In this document: one piece after another, positions 56,649 through 64,000 of the stretch
Layout of the letters: every line of letters starts with the position of its first letter
Numbering within the stretch: position 1 is the stretch's first letter
Origin: an uncultured Lachnospiraceae bacterium
GTDB lineage: Bacteria > Bacillota > Clostridia > Lachnospirales > Lachnospiraceae
Direction: 5' to 3'
NCBI GenBank assembly: GCA_910584945.1
Contig: CAJUDY010000002.1
Span: 57,047-121,046, forward strand
DNA length: 64,000 bases
Notes under the pieces: model-generated
Databases searched by the model: none
Told to the model about the DNA's origin: nothing
The model's input: only the letters and a program-made list of their open reading frames with translations
Made by a program: the position numbers and the translations under genes

Positions 56649-56757
56649 AAACAGCATCTGTCCGAAAGGAGCCCCGGAAGGATTTTACGGAACAAAGTGA
56701 GGGAAAATCCTTCCAGACGCTGGGGCGGAGTGAGGGAGAGATGCGAAACTTAAATAA
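56637..56757 (+). repeat. family-B hairpin repeat, long form, second of a tandem pair
   Basis: Outer arm GCATCTGTCC, middle GCCCCGG against CTGGGGC, inner GGAAGGATTTT against AAAATCCTTCC (a perfect 11-bp stem) around ACGGAACAAAGTGAGGG, then GATGCGAAACTTAAATAAG. The start codon of trhP is the ATG inside its right end. Confidence 0.85.
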
Positions 56758-57985
56758 GAAGAAACCGGAGCTTTTGATTCCGGCCAGCAGTCTGGAAGTC
56801 CTAAAGACTGCCGTGATCTTCGGCGCGGACGCGGTTTACATCGGGGGTGAGGCCTTTGGCCTTCGGGCGAAGGCAAAGAACTTTTCCCTGGAGGAGATGA
56901 AAGAAGGCGTTCGCTTTGCCCATGACCGCCAGGTAAAAGTCTATGTGACGGCGAACATTCTGGCCCACAACCGGGATCTTCCAGAAGCCAGGGTGTATTT
57001 TGAGGAGTTGAAAGAGGTGGGGCCGGACGCCCTGATTATCTCGGACCCGGGGATGTTTCTGATTGCCAGGGAGGTATGCCCGGAGATTGAGATTCATATT
57101 TCCACCCAGGCCAACAATGTGAACTACCAGACCTTCCGGTTCTGGAAACAGCAGGGGGCGTCCAGAGTGGTGACGGGCCGGGAGCTTTCTCTGGAAGAGA
57201 TCCGTGAGATCCGTAAAGAGATCGGCGATACGGTGGAGATCGAGACCTTCGTACACGGAGCCATGTGTATCTCCTATTCGGGCAGATGCCTGCTCAGTAA
57301 TTACTTTACAGGGAGAGACGCCAATCAGGGGGCCTGTACCCATCCCTGCCGCTGGAAATACGCCGTGGTGGAGGAGACCCGCCCCGGAGAATATATGCCG
57401 GTCTACGAGAATGAGCGGGGAACTTTTCTTTTTAACTCCAAGGATTTGTGTATGATTGGACATATTCCGGATCTGGTGGACGCGGGGATCGATAGTCTGA
57501 AGGTGGAGGGAAGGATGAAGACCGCCCTGTATGTGGCGACGGTGGCGCGCACGTACCGGAAAGCGCTGGACGACTATGTTCAGAATCCCGGACTCTATGA
57601 AGCGCATATGCCCTGGTATCTGGAACAGATTGCCCGCTGCACCTACCGGCAGTTTACCACCGGGTTTTTCTACGGAAGGCCCGATGAGAGCGCTCAGATC
57701 TATGAGAACAGTACGTACGTCAAGGAATATACTTATCTGGGGACTGTCCGGGAGGTGGACGGTCAGGGGCGGTGTCTCGTAGAGCAGCGTAACAAGTTTT
57801 CCGTAGGAGAGGTCATAGAGATCATGAAACCGGATGGCCGGGATCTGGAGGTACCAGTGCAAAAAATCGAGGACGCAGAGAGCGGGACCAGCCAGGAGAG
57901 CGCGCCCCACGCAAGACAGCAGCTGTGGGTTACCCTTGGCGGGGAAGCAGAAGTGATGGACCTGCTTCGCAGAGAGGAAACATAA
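56741..57985 (+). CDS. trhP: peptidase U32-family tRNA hydroxylation protein
   Basis: 414 residues from the ATG at 56741, which lies in the right end of a family-B repeat with GAGGGAGAG just before it. 'ELLIPASSLEVLKTAVIFGADAVYIGGEAFGLRAKAKNFS' opens the barrel; the U32 signature is 'ETFVHGAMCISYSGRCLLSNYFTGRDANQGACTHPCRW', with cysteines for an Fe-S cluster; 'IDSLKVEGRMKTALYVATVARTYRKAL' follows. With TrmR it makes 5-methoxyuridine-type wobble modifications: TrhP hydroxylates U34 from prephenate, TrmR methylates. The first ~5 residues derive from the repeat. Confidence 0.92.
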   Translation: MRNLNKKKPELLIPASSLEVLKTAVIFGADAVYIGGEAFGLRAKAKNFSLEEMKEGVRFAHDRQVKVYVTANILAHNRDLPEARVYFEELKEVGPDALIISDPGMFLIAREVCPEIEIHISTQANNVNYQTFRFWKQQGASRVVTGRELSLEEIREIRKEIGDTVEIETFVHGAMCISYSGRCLLSNYFTGRDANQGACTHPCRWKYAVVEETRPGEYMPVYENERGTFLFNSKDLCMIGHIPDLVDAGIDSLKVEGRMKTALYVATVARTYRKALDDYVQNPGLYEAHMPWYLEQIARCTYRQFTTGFFYGRPDESAQIYENSTYVKEYTYLGTVREVDGQGRCLVEQRNKFSVGEVIEIMKPDGRDLEVPVQKIEDAESGTSQESAPHARQQLWVTLGGEAEVMDLLRREET

Positions 57986-58060
57986 GAAAAGAAAAGTGGA
58001 AAGGCACTTTCGCGGGTATTTTACATAATATGTATTAAGTATCCGCTGAGGTGTCTTTTT

Positions 58061-58684
58061 TTGAAAGCTTTTCCGAAACCGCTCAAGGCGGAAGAAGAGA
58101 AAGAATATTTGGTAAGGTATAAGGGAGGGGACGAAAAGGCACGTCAGATTCTGATCGAGTATAATCTGCGCCTTGTAGCCCACATTGTGAAAAAGTACCA
58201 GTCCATGGAAGACGACATGGAGGAACTGATCTCCATAGGGACCATCGGACTCATCAAAGCGGTGGACACCTTTGATCATGAGAAGGCAAGCAAACTGGCG
58301 ACCTATGCGGCAAGATGTGTGGAGAATGAGATCTTGATGTACTTAAGAGTCAAGAAAAAACTGCAGAGGGAATCTTCTTATTATGAACCCATCGGAACGG
58401 ACAAAGAAGGCAACGAGATCCAGCTTCTGGACATTATTGAGAGCAAGGAACCTACCGCCCTGGAGCAGATCGGCCTCAAAGACGACACGAAAAAGGTATA
58501 TGTCCTACTGGAAAAAGTGCTGACCGAACGGGAGCGGCAGGTGGTCATCATGCGGTACGGGCTGTATCACGGCAGAGAATACACGCAAAGAGAGATCGCG
58601 GCGAAGCTGGGGATCTCACGGTCTTACATCAGCCGAATCGAAAAAACCGCTCTGAATCGGCTGAAAGAATACTTCCGGGATTGA
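58061..58684 (+). CDS. sigK: sporulation sigma factor SigK type, without pro-sequence
   Basis: 207 residues from a TTG at 58061 with GAGGTG 7 bp upstream. The N-terminus 'KAFPKPLKAEEEKEYL' aligns with the mature N-terminus of Bacillus sigma-K ('NAFPQPLSSSEEKKYL'). Region 2 is 'EYNLRLVAHIVKKYQSMEDDMEELISIGTIGLIKAVDTFDHEKASKLATYAARCVENEILMYLRV'; region 4 is 'TERERQVVIMRYGLYHGREYTQREIAAKLGISRSYISRIEKTALNRL'. The ~20-residue pro-peptide that tethers sigma-K in Bacillus is absent, and the coding sequence is uninterrupted by a skin element. Confidence 0.9.
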   Translation: MKAFPKPLKAEEEKEYLVRYKGGDEKARQILIEYNLRLVAHIVKKYQSMEDDMEELISIGTIGLIKAVDTFDHEKASKLATYAARCVENEILMYLRVKKKLQRESSYYEPIGTDKEGNEIQLLDIIESKEPTALEQIGLKDDTKKVYVLLEKVLTERERQVVIMRYGLYHGREYTQREIAAKLGISRSYISRIEKTALNRLKEYFRD

Positions 58685-59026
58685 TTTCCCGGAATATCTG
58701 TGGTATACTTATCAAACATCTGATATCTGGAATGCATATCGCATCATTTTCCAAATATAATTTTATGATACCAGGGGCAAAAGTTCAAAAAGTCCGATGC
58801 AAGCTTGCCTGCAGGAGGATTTTTGAACTTGGGACCCGCAAAACGCCGAAAAGTAGCCATTTTTCATCGAAAAATGAGCGGATTTGAAGTGTTTTCGGAT
58901 TGCGGGAGCATGAAATGCGGAGCAATTCGCGGTATCACAGGTGTCAAAATATCTTTTGATACCTACGTCATTTCATATAGAAAGGAATGTAACTGTGGGA
59001 AAACCATACAGTTACAAGAGAAAAAG
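58685..59026. other. 342-bp palindrome-rich region before comM
   Basis: No supported gene. AGTTCAAAAA (about 58779-58788) pairs with TTTTTGAACT (about 58819-58828), with GCAAGCTTGC between them. GATACC (about 58769) has its complement GGTATC near 58931, and TCAAAA/TTTTGA with a further GATACC lie at 58948-58971. The stretch 58765-58971 thus looks like a complex foldable repeat element. The open frame running through it into comM has no ribosome site, and comM is better started at 59027. Confidence 0.6.
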
Positions 59027-60565
59027 ATGTTCAGTACAGTACGATCAGCGGCAGTGATCGGCATTGAGGCCTGCCCGGTGCAGGTGGAGGCGGATATCTG
59101 CGACGGGCTGCCGCAGTTTTGCATGGTGGGAGATCTGGCTCCGGAGGTGCGGGAGGCGGCGGACCGGGTGCGTACGGCTCTGCGCAATACGCGGATTGCC
59201 TTTCCTCCCAGGAGAGTGACCGTCAATCTGGCTCCGGCCCATATCCGAAAGGAGGGAACCCGGTTCGATCTCCCGGTAGCGGCGGCGCTTCTGGCAGCGC
59301 TTCGGATCATACCGGAGGAAGGTCTTCAGGGAATCCTCATGGTGGGAGAACTGGGGCTGGACGGCAGTATCCGGCCGGTCAGCGGCGTCCTGCAGACCGT
59401 GATGCTGGCAAAGGATCTGGGGTGCAGAGCCTGTCTGGTGCCGGGAGAGAATGCCAGGGAGGGAGCGGTGATCGGCGGAATACAGGTGATCGGGATGTGT
59501 TCCTTACAGGAGCTTCTGGAATGTCTCCTGTCTCCGGATACTTGGGAGCGGCGGGCGGAGCCCTTTGAAAACTGGGAAGAACGAAGGGAGGCATATCAGG
59601 AGGACTTCCGGGAGGTCAATGGACAGCTGGGGGTGCGCCGGGCAGCGGAGATCGCGGCGGCAGGCATGCACAATTTTCTGATGGTGGGAAGTCCGGGCGC
59701 GGGCAAGACCATGATTGCCAGAAGGATGCCGTCGATCCTGCCGAGGCTGACGATGGAAGAGAGCCTGGAGATCTCCATGGTATACAGCGCCTGCGGACTT
59801 CTGACGGACGGGGAGGGCCTTATGAAGACTCGCCCTTTTCGCTCTCCTCATCATACCATCTCCCCCAACGCTCTGGCTGGCGGCGGCAGAAGAATCCGCC
59901 CCGGAGAGATCAGTCTTGCCACCAGAGGGATTCTCTTTCTGGATGAACTGCCGGAGTTCTCCCGGGGCGCGCTGGAGGTCTTAAGGCAGCCCATGGAAGA
60001 AGGAAAAGTAGTGATCAGCAGGACAAGCGGCACCTGCGTCTTCCCCGCGCGCTTCCAATTAATTGCCGCAATGAACCCGTGCCGCTGCGGCTACTATCCG
60101 GACCGGGAGCGCTGTCAGTGCCTTCCGGGCGAGATCAGTCAGTACCTGCACCGGATCTCCAGGCCTCTTCTGGACCGCATCGATATCTGTGCGGAGACGG
60201 CCAGGATCGACTATAAGGAGTTGACCGGGCAGTGGGAGAATGAAAGTTCCGCCGCCATCCGAAGCCGGGTGGAGGCCGCACAGAGAATACAAAAAGAACG
60301 ATATGGGCAAAAGAATTGCCGCTGGAACTTTAATTCACAGCTTCCCTCCTCCGCTCTTCCGGAGTTCTGTGCTCTCGGGGACGAGGAGCAAAAGACCATG
60401 GAGGAGGCTTTTGAGAAACTTCATTTAAGCGCCAGGGCTTATCATCGGATCATCAAAGTGGCCAGGACCATTGCGGATCTGGAAGGAGAAGAGCGGATTC
60501 GGACCACACATCTTCTGGAGGCCGTCGGCTATCGGGCTATGGACCAGAAGTTCTGGGGCGGATGA
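59027..60565 (+). CDS. comM: YifB/ComM-family Mg-chelatase-like AAA ATPase
   Basis: 512 residues from the ATG at 59027, the family length; the upstream open frame belongs to a repeat region. The N-terminal ChlI-type domain opens 'FSTVRSAAVIGIEACPVQVEADICDGLPQFCMVGDLAPEVREAADRVRTAL' with 'VTVNLAPAHIRKEGTRFDLPVAAALL'. The AAA core has Walker A 'VGSPGAGKTMIARRMPSILP', Walker B 'ILFLDELPEFSRGALEVLRQPMEE', and 'FQLIAAMNPCRCGYY'; a C-terminal Mg-chelatase part follows. It is a helicase aiding branch migration in natural transformation, and here precedes dprA by 12 bp. Confidence 0.93.
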   Translation: MFSTVRSAAVIGIEACPVQVEADICDGLPQFCMVGDLAPEVREAADRVRTALRNTRIAFPPRRVTVNLAPAHIRKEGTRFDLPVAAALLAALRIIPEEGLQGILMVGELGLDGSIRPVSGVLQTVMLAKDLGCRACLVPGENAREGAVIGGIQVIGMCSLQELLECLLSPDTWERRAEPFENWEERREAYQEDFREVNGQLGVRRAAEIAAAGMHNFLMVGSPGAGKTMIARRMPSILPRLTMEESLEISMVYSACGLLTDGEGLMKTRPFRSPHHTISPNALAGGGRRIRPGEISLATRGILFLDELPEFSRGALEVLRQPMEEGKVVISRTSGTCVFPARFQLIAAMNPCRCGYYPDRERCQCLPGEISQYLHRISRPLLDRIDICAETARIDYKELTGQWENESSAAIRSRVEAAQRIQKERYGQKNCRWNFNSQLPSSALPEFCALGDEEQKTMEEAFEKLHLSARAYHRIIKVARTIADLEGEERIRTTHLLEAVGYRAMDQKFWGG

Positions 60566-60577
60566 AAGGATACGGTT

Positions 60578-61465
60578 ATGGAAGAGAGAAAGCAGAATGT
60601 CCGCTATGTTCACCGGACGGAAGAGGAATATCCGGACAGACTGAAAGTCCACAGAGGGATGCCGAAGGGCCTCTATGTAATAGGAAGGCTGCCGGACCCG
60701 AAGCGCCCGGCGGTGGCCATCGTGGGAGCGAGAAGGTCCAGCGTCTACGGCAACGAGATAGCGCGCCGGTTCGCCCGGGAGCTGGCCCGCGCAGGCGTGC
60801 AGATTATAAGCGGCATGGCCTGGGGGATCGACGGGAAGGCCCACGAAGGCGCTCTGGAGGCGGGAGGAGATACCTTCGCGGTCTTTGGCTGCGGGGTGGA
60901 TATCTGTTACCCTTCCGGCCATCAGGCGCTGTATGAGAAGCTGGTGGAGAGGGGCGGCGTGCTCTCGGAGTATCCGCCGGGGACGCCTCCGAGACCGGGG
61001 CACTTTCCGATGAGGAACCGGCTGATCAGCGGTCTTTCCGATCTGGTGCTGGTGGTGGAGGCGAAGGAAAAGAGCGGTTCTTTGATCACCGCTGACCTGG
61101 CGCTGGAGCAGGGAAAGGACGTCTACGCGGTTCCGGGAAGGCTGAACGATGCTCTGAGCAGGGGCTGCTTAAGCCTGATCCGTCAGGGCGCCGGACTGGC
61201 GGACAGCCCCAGAGTTCTCCTGGAAGCTTTGGGTATTGCAGAGGAAAAGGATGAAAAGCAACGGAACAAAGAGCAAAGCAAAATTTTACTTGCAAAGGAA
61301 GAAAATATCGTGTATAGTTGGATACGTTTACAGCCGGTCTCTTTGGAAGAGCTGATAGAGAAGACCGGATTCTTACCGGGAAAGCTTCTGCCGATCCTGG
61401 TGGGACTTCAGCTGAAAGGCTGTATCAGAGAAATTCAGAAAAATGATTATATAAGAACAGATTGA
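60578..61465 (+). CDS. dprA: DNA-processing protein A
   Basis: 295 residues. The Rossmann core has 'AVAIVGARRSSVYGNEIARRFARELARAGVQIISGMAWGIDGKAHEGALEAGG', 'CGVDICYPSGHQALYEKLVERGGVLSEYPPGTPPRPGHFPMRNRLISGLSDLVLVVEAKEKSGSLITADLALEQGKDVYAVPG'. A C-terminal winged helix (DML1-like, ~225-295) follows. It loads RecA on incoming single-stranded DNA. The N-terminal SAM-like domain is shorter than in streptococcal DprA. Paired with comM, the locus keeps the DNA-processing steps of competence, though no uptake genes are in view. Confidence 0.94.
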   Translation: MEERKQNVRYVHRTEEEYPDRLKVHRGMPKGLYVIGRLPDPKRPAVAIVGARRSSVYGNEIARRFARELARAGVQIISGMAWGIDGKAHEGALEAGGDTFAVFGCGVDICYPSGHQALYEKLVERGGVLSEYPPGTPPRPGHFPMRNRLISGLSDLVLVVEAKEKSGSLITADLALEQGKDVYAVPGRLNDALSRGCLSLIRQGAGLADSPRVLLEALGIAEEKDEKQRNKEQSKILLAKEENIVYSWIRLQPVSLEELIEKTGFLPGKLLPILVGLQLKGCIREIQKNDYIRTD

Positions 61466-61474
61466 GGACGACCA

Positions 61475-63475
61475 ATGGCAAAGTATCTTGTGATCGTGGA
61501 GTCGCCTGCCAAGGTGAAGACGATCAAGAAATTTTTAGGTTCCAACTATGAAGTAATGGCTTCCAACGGACATGTGAGGGATCTGCCAAAGAGTCAGCTT
61601 GGCATTGATGTAGAACATGACTATGAGCCCAAATACATCACCATCCGTGGAAAAGGAGATATCCTTGCAAAGCTTCGCAAGGAGGCGAAGAAAGCAGACA
61701 AGATCTATCTGGCGACAGACCCGGACCGGGAGGGGGAGGCCATCTCCTGGCATCTGTCCAAGGCTCTGAATCTGGAGAATAAGAGAGTCTGCCGGATTAC
61801 CTTCAACGAGATTACAAAAAGCGCGGTGAAAGAATCCCTAAAGCACGCTCGGAGCATCGATCAGGACCTGGTGGACGCTCAGCAGGCCAGAAGGATGCTG
61901 GACCGTATGGTGGGCTACCGGATCAGCCCCATTCTGTGGGCGAAGGTTAAGAGAGGTTTAAGCGCCGGAAGAGTGCAGTCCGTGGCTCTTCGGCTGGTGG
62001 CGGACCGGGAGGAGGAGATCAGCGCTTTTGTTCCGGAGGAATACTGGAGTCTGGATGCGGACTTCTCGGTCAAAGGCGAGAAGAAATCCCTGATCGCCAA
62101 ATTCTATGGGACGCCGAAGGAGAAGCTGGAGATTCATTCCAGAGAGGAGATGGATCAGATCCTTACGGCGGTAAAGGACGCGTCTTTCCAGGTGACGGAA
62201 GTAAAAAAGGGAGAGCGGACAAAGAAGGCGCCGATGCCCTTTACCACCAGCACCCTGCAGCAGGAGGCTTCCAAAGTACTGAACTTTTCCACCACCAAGA
62301 CCATGCGTCTTGCCCAGCAGCTCTACGAAGGGATCGATATCGAAGGACAGGGTACTGTGGGTGTGATCACTTATCTTCGTACGGACTCCACCCGGATCTC
62401 CGAGGAGGCGTCCGTGGCGGCATCCGCCTATATCAAGGAGGCCTACGGAGAAGAATATCTGTCCTCCGGAAAAGGCGCGAAAAAAGAATCGGATAAAAAG
62501 ATTCAGGACGCCCATGAGGCAATTCGGCCCACGGATATCCGAAGGCTTCCGGCGGCGATCAAGGAATCCCTTTCCAGAGATCAGTTTCGGCTCTACCAGC
62601 TGATCTGGAAGCGTTTCACCGCAAGCTGTATGGCGGATGCGAAGTATCGCACCACCTCCGTGAAGATTGACGGGGGCGGCTACCGTTTTACCGTGTCTTC
62701 TTCCAGCGTCGCTTTCGACGGATTTTTGTCGGTTTATGTACAGGAGGAGGAAGAAAAGAGCGGGAATACTACGCTGGTAAAGGCCATCGACCAGAATTCT
62801 GTGCTGACGCTTAAAGGGCTGGAAGATAAGCAGCATTTCACCCAGCCGCCCGCCCATTACACTGAAGCGGCTCTTGTGAAGAGCCTGGAAGAGCTGGGAA
62901 TCGGAAGGCCCAGTACCTATGCGCCTACCATCAGTACGATCATTGCCCGCCGTTATGTGGCAAAGGAGGGGCGGAACCTCTACCTGACCGAGATCGGGGA
63001 AGTGGTGAACCACATGATGCTTCAGGCGTTCCCGTCTATCGTAGAGACGGACTTTACGGCGAATGTGGAATCCCTTCTGGATATGGTGGAAGAGGGAAAG
63101 GTCAGCTGGAAGACGGTGGTCAGTAACTTCTACCCGGATCTTAACGAAGCCGTTAAGAAGGCGGAGGAGGAGCTTCAGAAGGTAAAGATCGAGGATGAGG
63201 TCAGCGATGTGGTCTGCGAGCAGTGCGGAAGATATATGGTGATCAAATACGGGCCCCATGGAAAATTCCTGGCCTGCCCCGGCTTTCCGGAGTGCAGAAA
63301 TACCAAGCCTTACCTGGAGAAGATCGGCGTCGCCTGCCCCAAGTGCGGGAAAGAAGTCGTCCTTCGGCGCTCATCCAAGGGAAGGAAATTCTACAGCTGC
63401 GAGGGCTATCCGGACTGCGATTATATCTCCTGGAAAAAACCGGAAGGAGAAAAAACGGAAAAGACCGAAAAATAA
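61475..63475 (+). CDS. topA: DNA topoisomerase I
   Basis: 666 residues. The Toprim domain has 'LVIVESPAKVKTIKKFLGSNYEV' and 'LATDPDREGEAISWH'. The catalytic tyrosine is Y300 in 'VGVITYLRTDSTRIS', followed by 'QDAHEAIRPTD' and 'LEELGIGRPSTYAPTISTI'. Two C-terminal zinc fingers ('CEQCGRYMVIKYGPHGKFLACPGFPEC' and 'CPKCGKEVVLRRSSKGRKFYSCEGYPDC') end the protein. It relaxes negative supercoils. It lies 9 bp after dprA and before codY. Confidence 0.96.
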   Translation: MAKYLVIVESPAKVKTIKKFLGSNYEVMASNGHVRDLPKSQLGIDVEHDYEPKYITIRGKGDILAKLRKEAKKADKIYLATDPDREGEAISWHLSKALNLENKRVCRITFNEITKSAVKESLKHARSIDQDLVDAQQARRMLDRMVGYRISPILWAKVKRGLSAGRVQSVALRLVADREEEISAFVPEEYWSLDADFSVKGEKKSLIAKFYGTPKEKLEIHSREEMDQILTAVKDASFQVTEVKKGERTKKAPMPFTTSTLQQEASKVLNFSTTKTMRLAQQLYEGIDIEGQGTVGVITYLRTDSTRISEEASVAASAYIKEAYGEEYLSSGKGAKKESDKKIQDAHEAIRPTDIRRLPAAIKESLSRDQFRLYQLIWKRFTASCMADAKYRTTSVKIDGGGYRFTVSSSSVAFDGFLSVYVQEEEEKSGNTTLVKAIDQNSVLTLKGLEDKQHFTQPPAHYTEAALVKSLEELGIGRPSTYAPTISTIIARRYVAKEGRNLYLTEIGEVVNHMMLQAFPSIVETDFTANVESLLDMVEEGKVSWKTVVSNFYPDLNEAVKKAEEELQKVKIEDEVSDVVCEQCGRYMVIKYGPHGKFLACPGFPECRNTKPYLEKIGVACPKCGKEVVLRRSSKGRKFYSCEGYPDCDYISWKKPEGEKTEKTEK

Positions 63476-63495
63476 CAGAGAATTCAAAAATAGAA

Positions 63496-63524
63496 TTGCA
63501 ATCTGTCAGACATTATGCTAATAT
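63496..63524 (+). promoter_or_regulatory. candidate codY promoter
   Basis: TTGCAA (63496-63501), 17-bp spacer, TAATAT (63519-63524). It lies just before the terminator hairpin of topA, so codY transcripts would begin inside the hairpin. No CodY box (AATTTTCWGAAAATT) is seen. Confidence 0.45.
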
Positions 63525-63526
63525 CC

Positions 63527-63563
63527 AAAGTGCGGCTGTAGAAACAGCGGCACTTTGTTTTTC
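63527..63563 (+). terminator. terminator between topA and codY
   Basis: AAAGTGC-G-GCTGT pairs with ACAGC-G-GCACTTT (loop AGAA), followed by GTTTTTC. Confidence 0.8.
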
Positions 63564-63582
63564 GGGATGGGAGAGAAAAAAG

Positions 63583-64000
63583 ATGAGCGTACAGTTATTG
63601 GATAAAACAAGAAAGATCAATAAGCTTCTGCACAATAACAATTCAAGCAAAGTCGTCTTTAACGATATCTGTAAAGTATTGTCGGAGATTCTTTTGTCAA
63701 ATGTGCTGGTGATCAGTAAGAAGGGAAAAGTGCTGGGTATCAGTCAACATGGAAAAGTGGAGGAGATTCACGAACTGATTGTGGACCAGGTGGGAAGCCT
63801 GATCGATCCGCTCTTAAACGAGCGTCTTCTGGGCATCCTATCCACCAAGGAGAATGTAAATCTTCAGACCCTCGGATTTATGGTGGAGAATATCCGCAGC
63901 TACCAGGCGCTGATCACGCCGATCAACATCGCGGGAGAACGGCTGGGCACTCTTTTTATGTATAAGTATGAGAAAGACTATGACATCGACGATATTATCT
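63583..64000 (+). CDS. codY: GTP-sensing global regulator CodY, N-terminal part
   Basis: The gene runs past the right edge; 139 codons are present from the ATG at 63583 (GGAGAG upstream). 'LLDKTRKINKLLHNNNSSKVVFNDICKVLSEILLSNVLVISKKGKVLG' and 'NERLLGILSTKENVNLQTLGFMVENIRSYQALITPINIAGERLGTLFMYKYEKDYDIDD' match the GAF domain of CodY that binds branched-chain amino acids. The winged helix would follow outside the window. CodY represses amino-acid and nitrogen genes during rich growth in Firmicutes; ilvE in this window could be a target. Confidence 0.95.
   Translation, partial: MSVQLLDKTRKINKLLHNNNSSKVVFNDICKVLSEILLSNVLVISKKGKVLGISQHGKVEEIHELIVDQVGSLIDPLLNERLLGILSTKENVNLQTLGFMVENIRSYQALITPINIAGERLGTLFMYKYEKDYDIDDII

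Noticed and set aside
56504..56740. N-terminal extension of TrhP
   Set aside because: It is read from the end of trmR and two family-B repeats in another phase. Homology begins just after the ATG at 56741.
58805..59026. Long N-terminal extension of ComM
   Set aside because: The extension is read through a palindromic repeat region without a ribosome site at its start. The ATG at 59027 gives the normal family length and N-terminus.

Overview
The window reads as chromosomal DNA of a spore-forming Lachnospiraceae-type clostridium (Firmicutes). This rests on the gene order dprA-topA-codY, the ireB-ruvX-DUF1292-Fur-rnj-mltG-like-trmR-trhP block, a SigK-type sporulation sigma factor, a CotH-family kinase, strong AGGAGG ribosome sites with some TTG/GTG starts, and a moderately high GC content. 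Most genes lie on the + strand. I saw no rRNA, tRNA, CRISPR array, phage or transposase gene.

Left part (1-14.9 kb): the 3' end of a secreted fibronectin-III protein; a small PH-like protein; a two-component system followed by an ABC exporter with an FtsX-like permease; a DUF262/DUF1524/DUF4268 (GmrSD-like) defence gene lying between two truncated genes (macro domain, GNAT); a decayed sugar locus in which pieces of a ROK repressor, an SDR dehydrogenase and a GPH transporter are joined into one misleading reading frame next to an intact PTS EIIA; and a BlaI/BlaR1-like repressor-protease pair with its own operator-promoter region.

Middle part (15-42.5 kb): an ECF sigma/DUF4179 anti-sigma pair; a hybrid histidine kinase; a PfkB kinase; a flavodoxin-fold oxidoreductase; two DUF606 membrane proteins; a six-gene nucleoside salvage operon (PNP, DraG-like hydrolase, BMP lipoprotein, ABC ATPase and two permeases); an MNT/HEPN toxin-antitoxin-type pair; a repeat-bearing lipoprotein next to a CotH kinase; a nucleotidyltransferase; a second ECF sigma unit with two membrane proteins of unknown function; a branched-chain aminotransferase; a cluster of small membrane, zinc-ribbon, DUF5685 and J-domain proteins; and an M15 carboxypeptidase with a long Ala/Gln linker.

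Right part (42.6-64 kb) is mostly core housekeeping: LysR regulator, HAD phosphatase, PPK2-type polyphosphate kinase, prmA, rsmE, cysteine desulfurase, thiI, a histidine-less HPr-like protein, mtaB, ireB, ruvX, DUF1292, Fur, rnj, YlbF, a short MltG-like protein, trmR, trhP, sigK, comM, dprA, topA and the start of codY.

Two families of interspersed, strongly foldable intergenic repeats run through the window. One is a 135-bp element with 13-bp terminal inverted repeats (two copies). The other is a hairpin family with at least eight copies, always on the same strand as the genes and always just upstream of a start codon. It often abuts the ribosome site, and it has been read into coding sequence at two C-termini and one N-terminus. 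These repeats, the CotH/repeat-lipoprotein pair and the scarred defence locus are the parts most worth following up.
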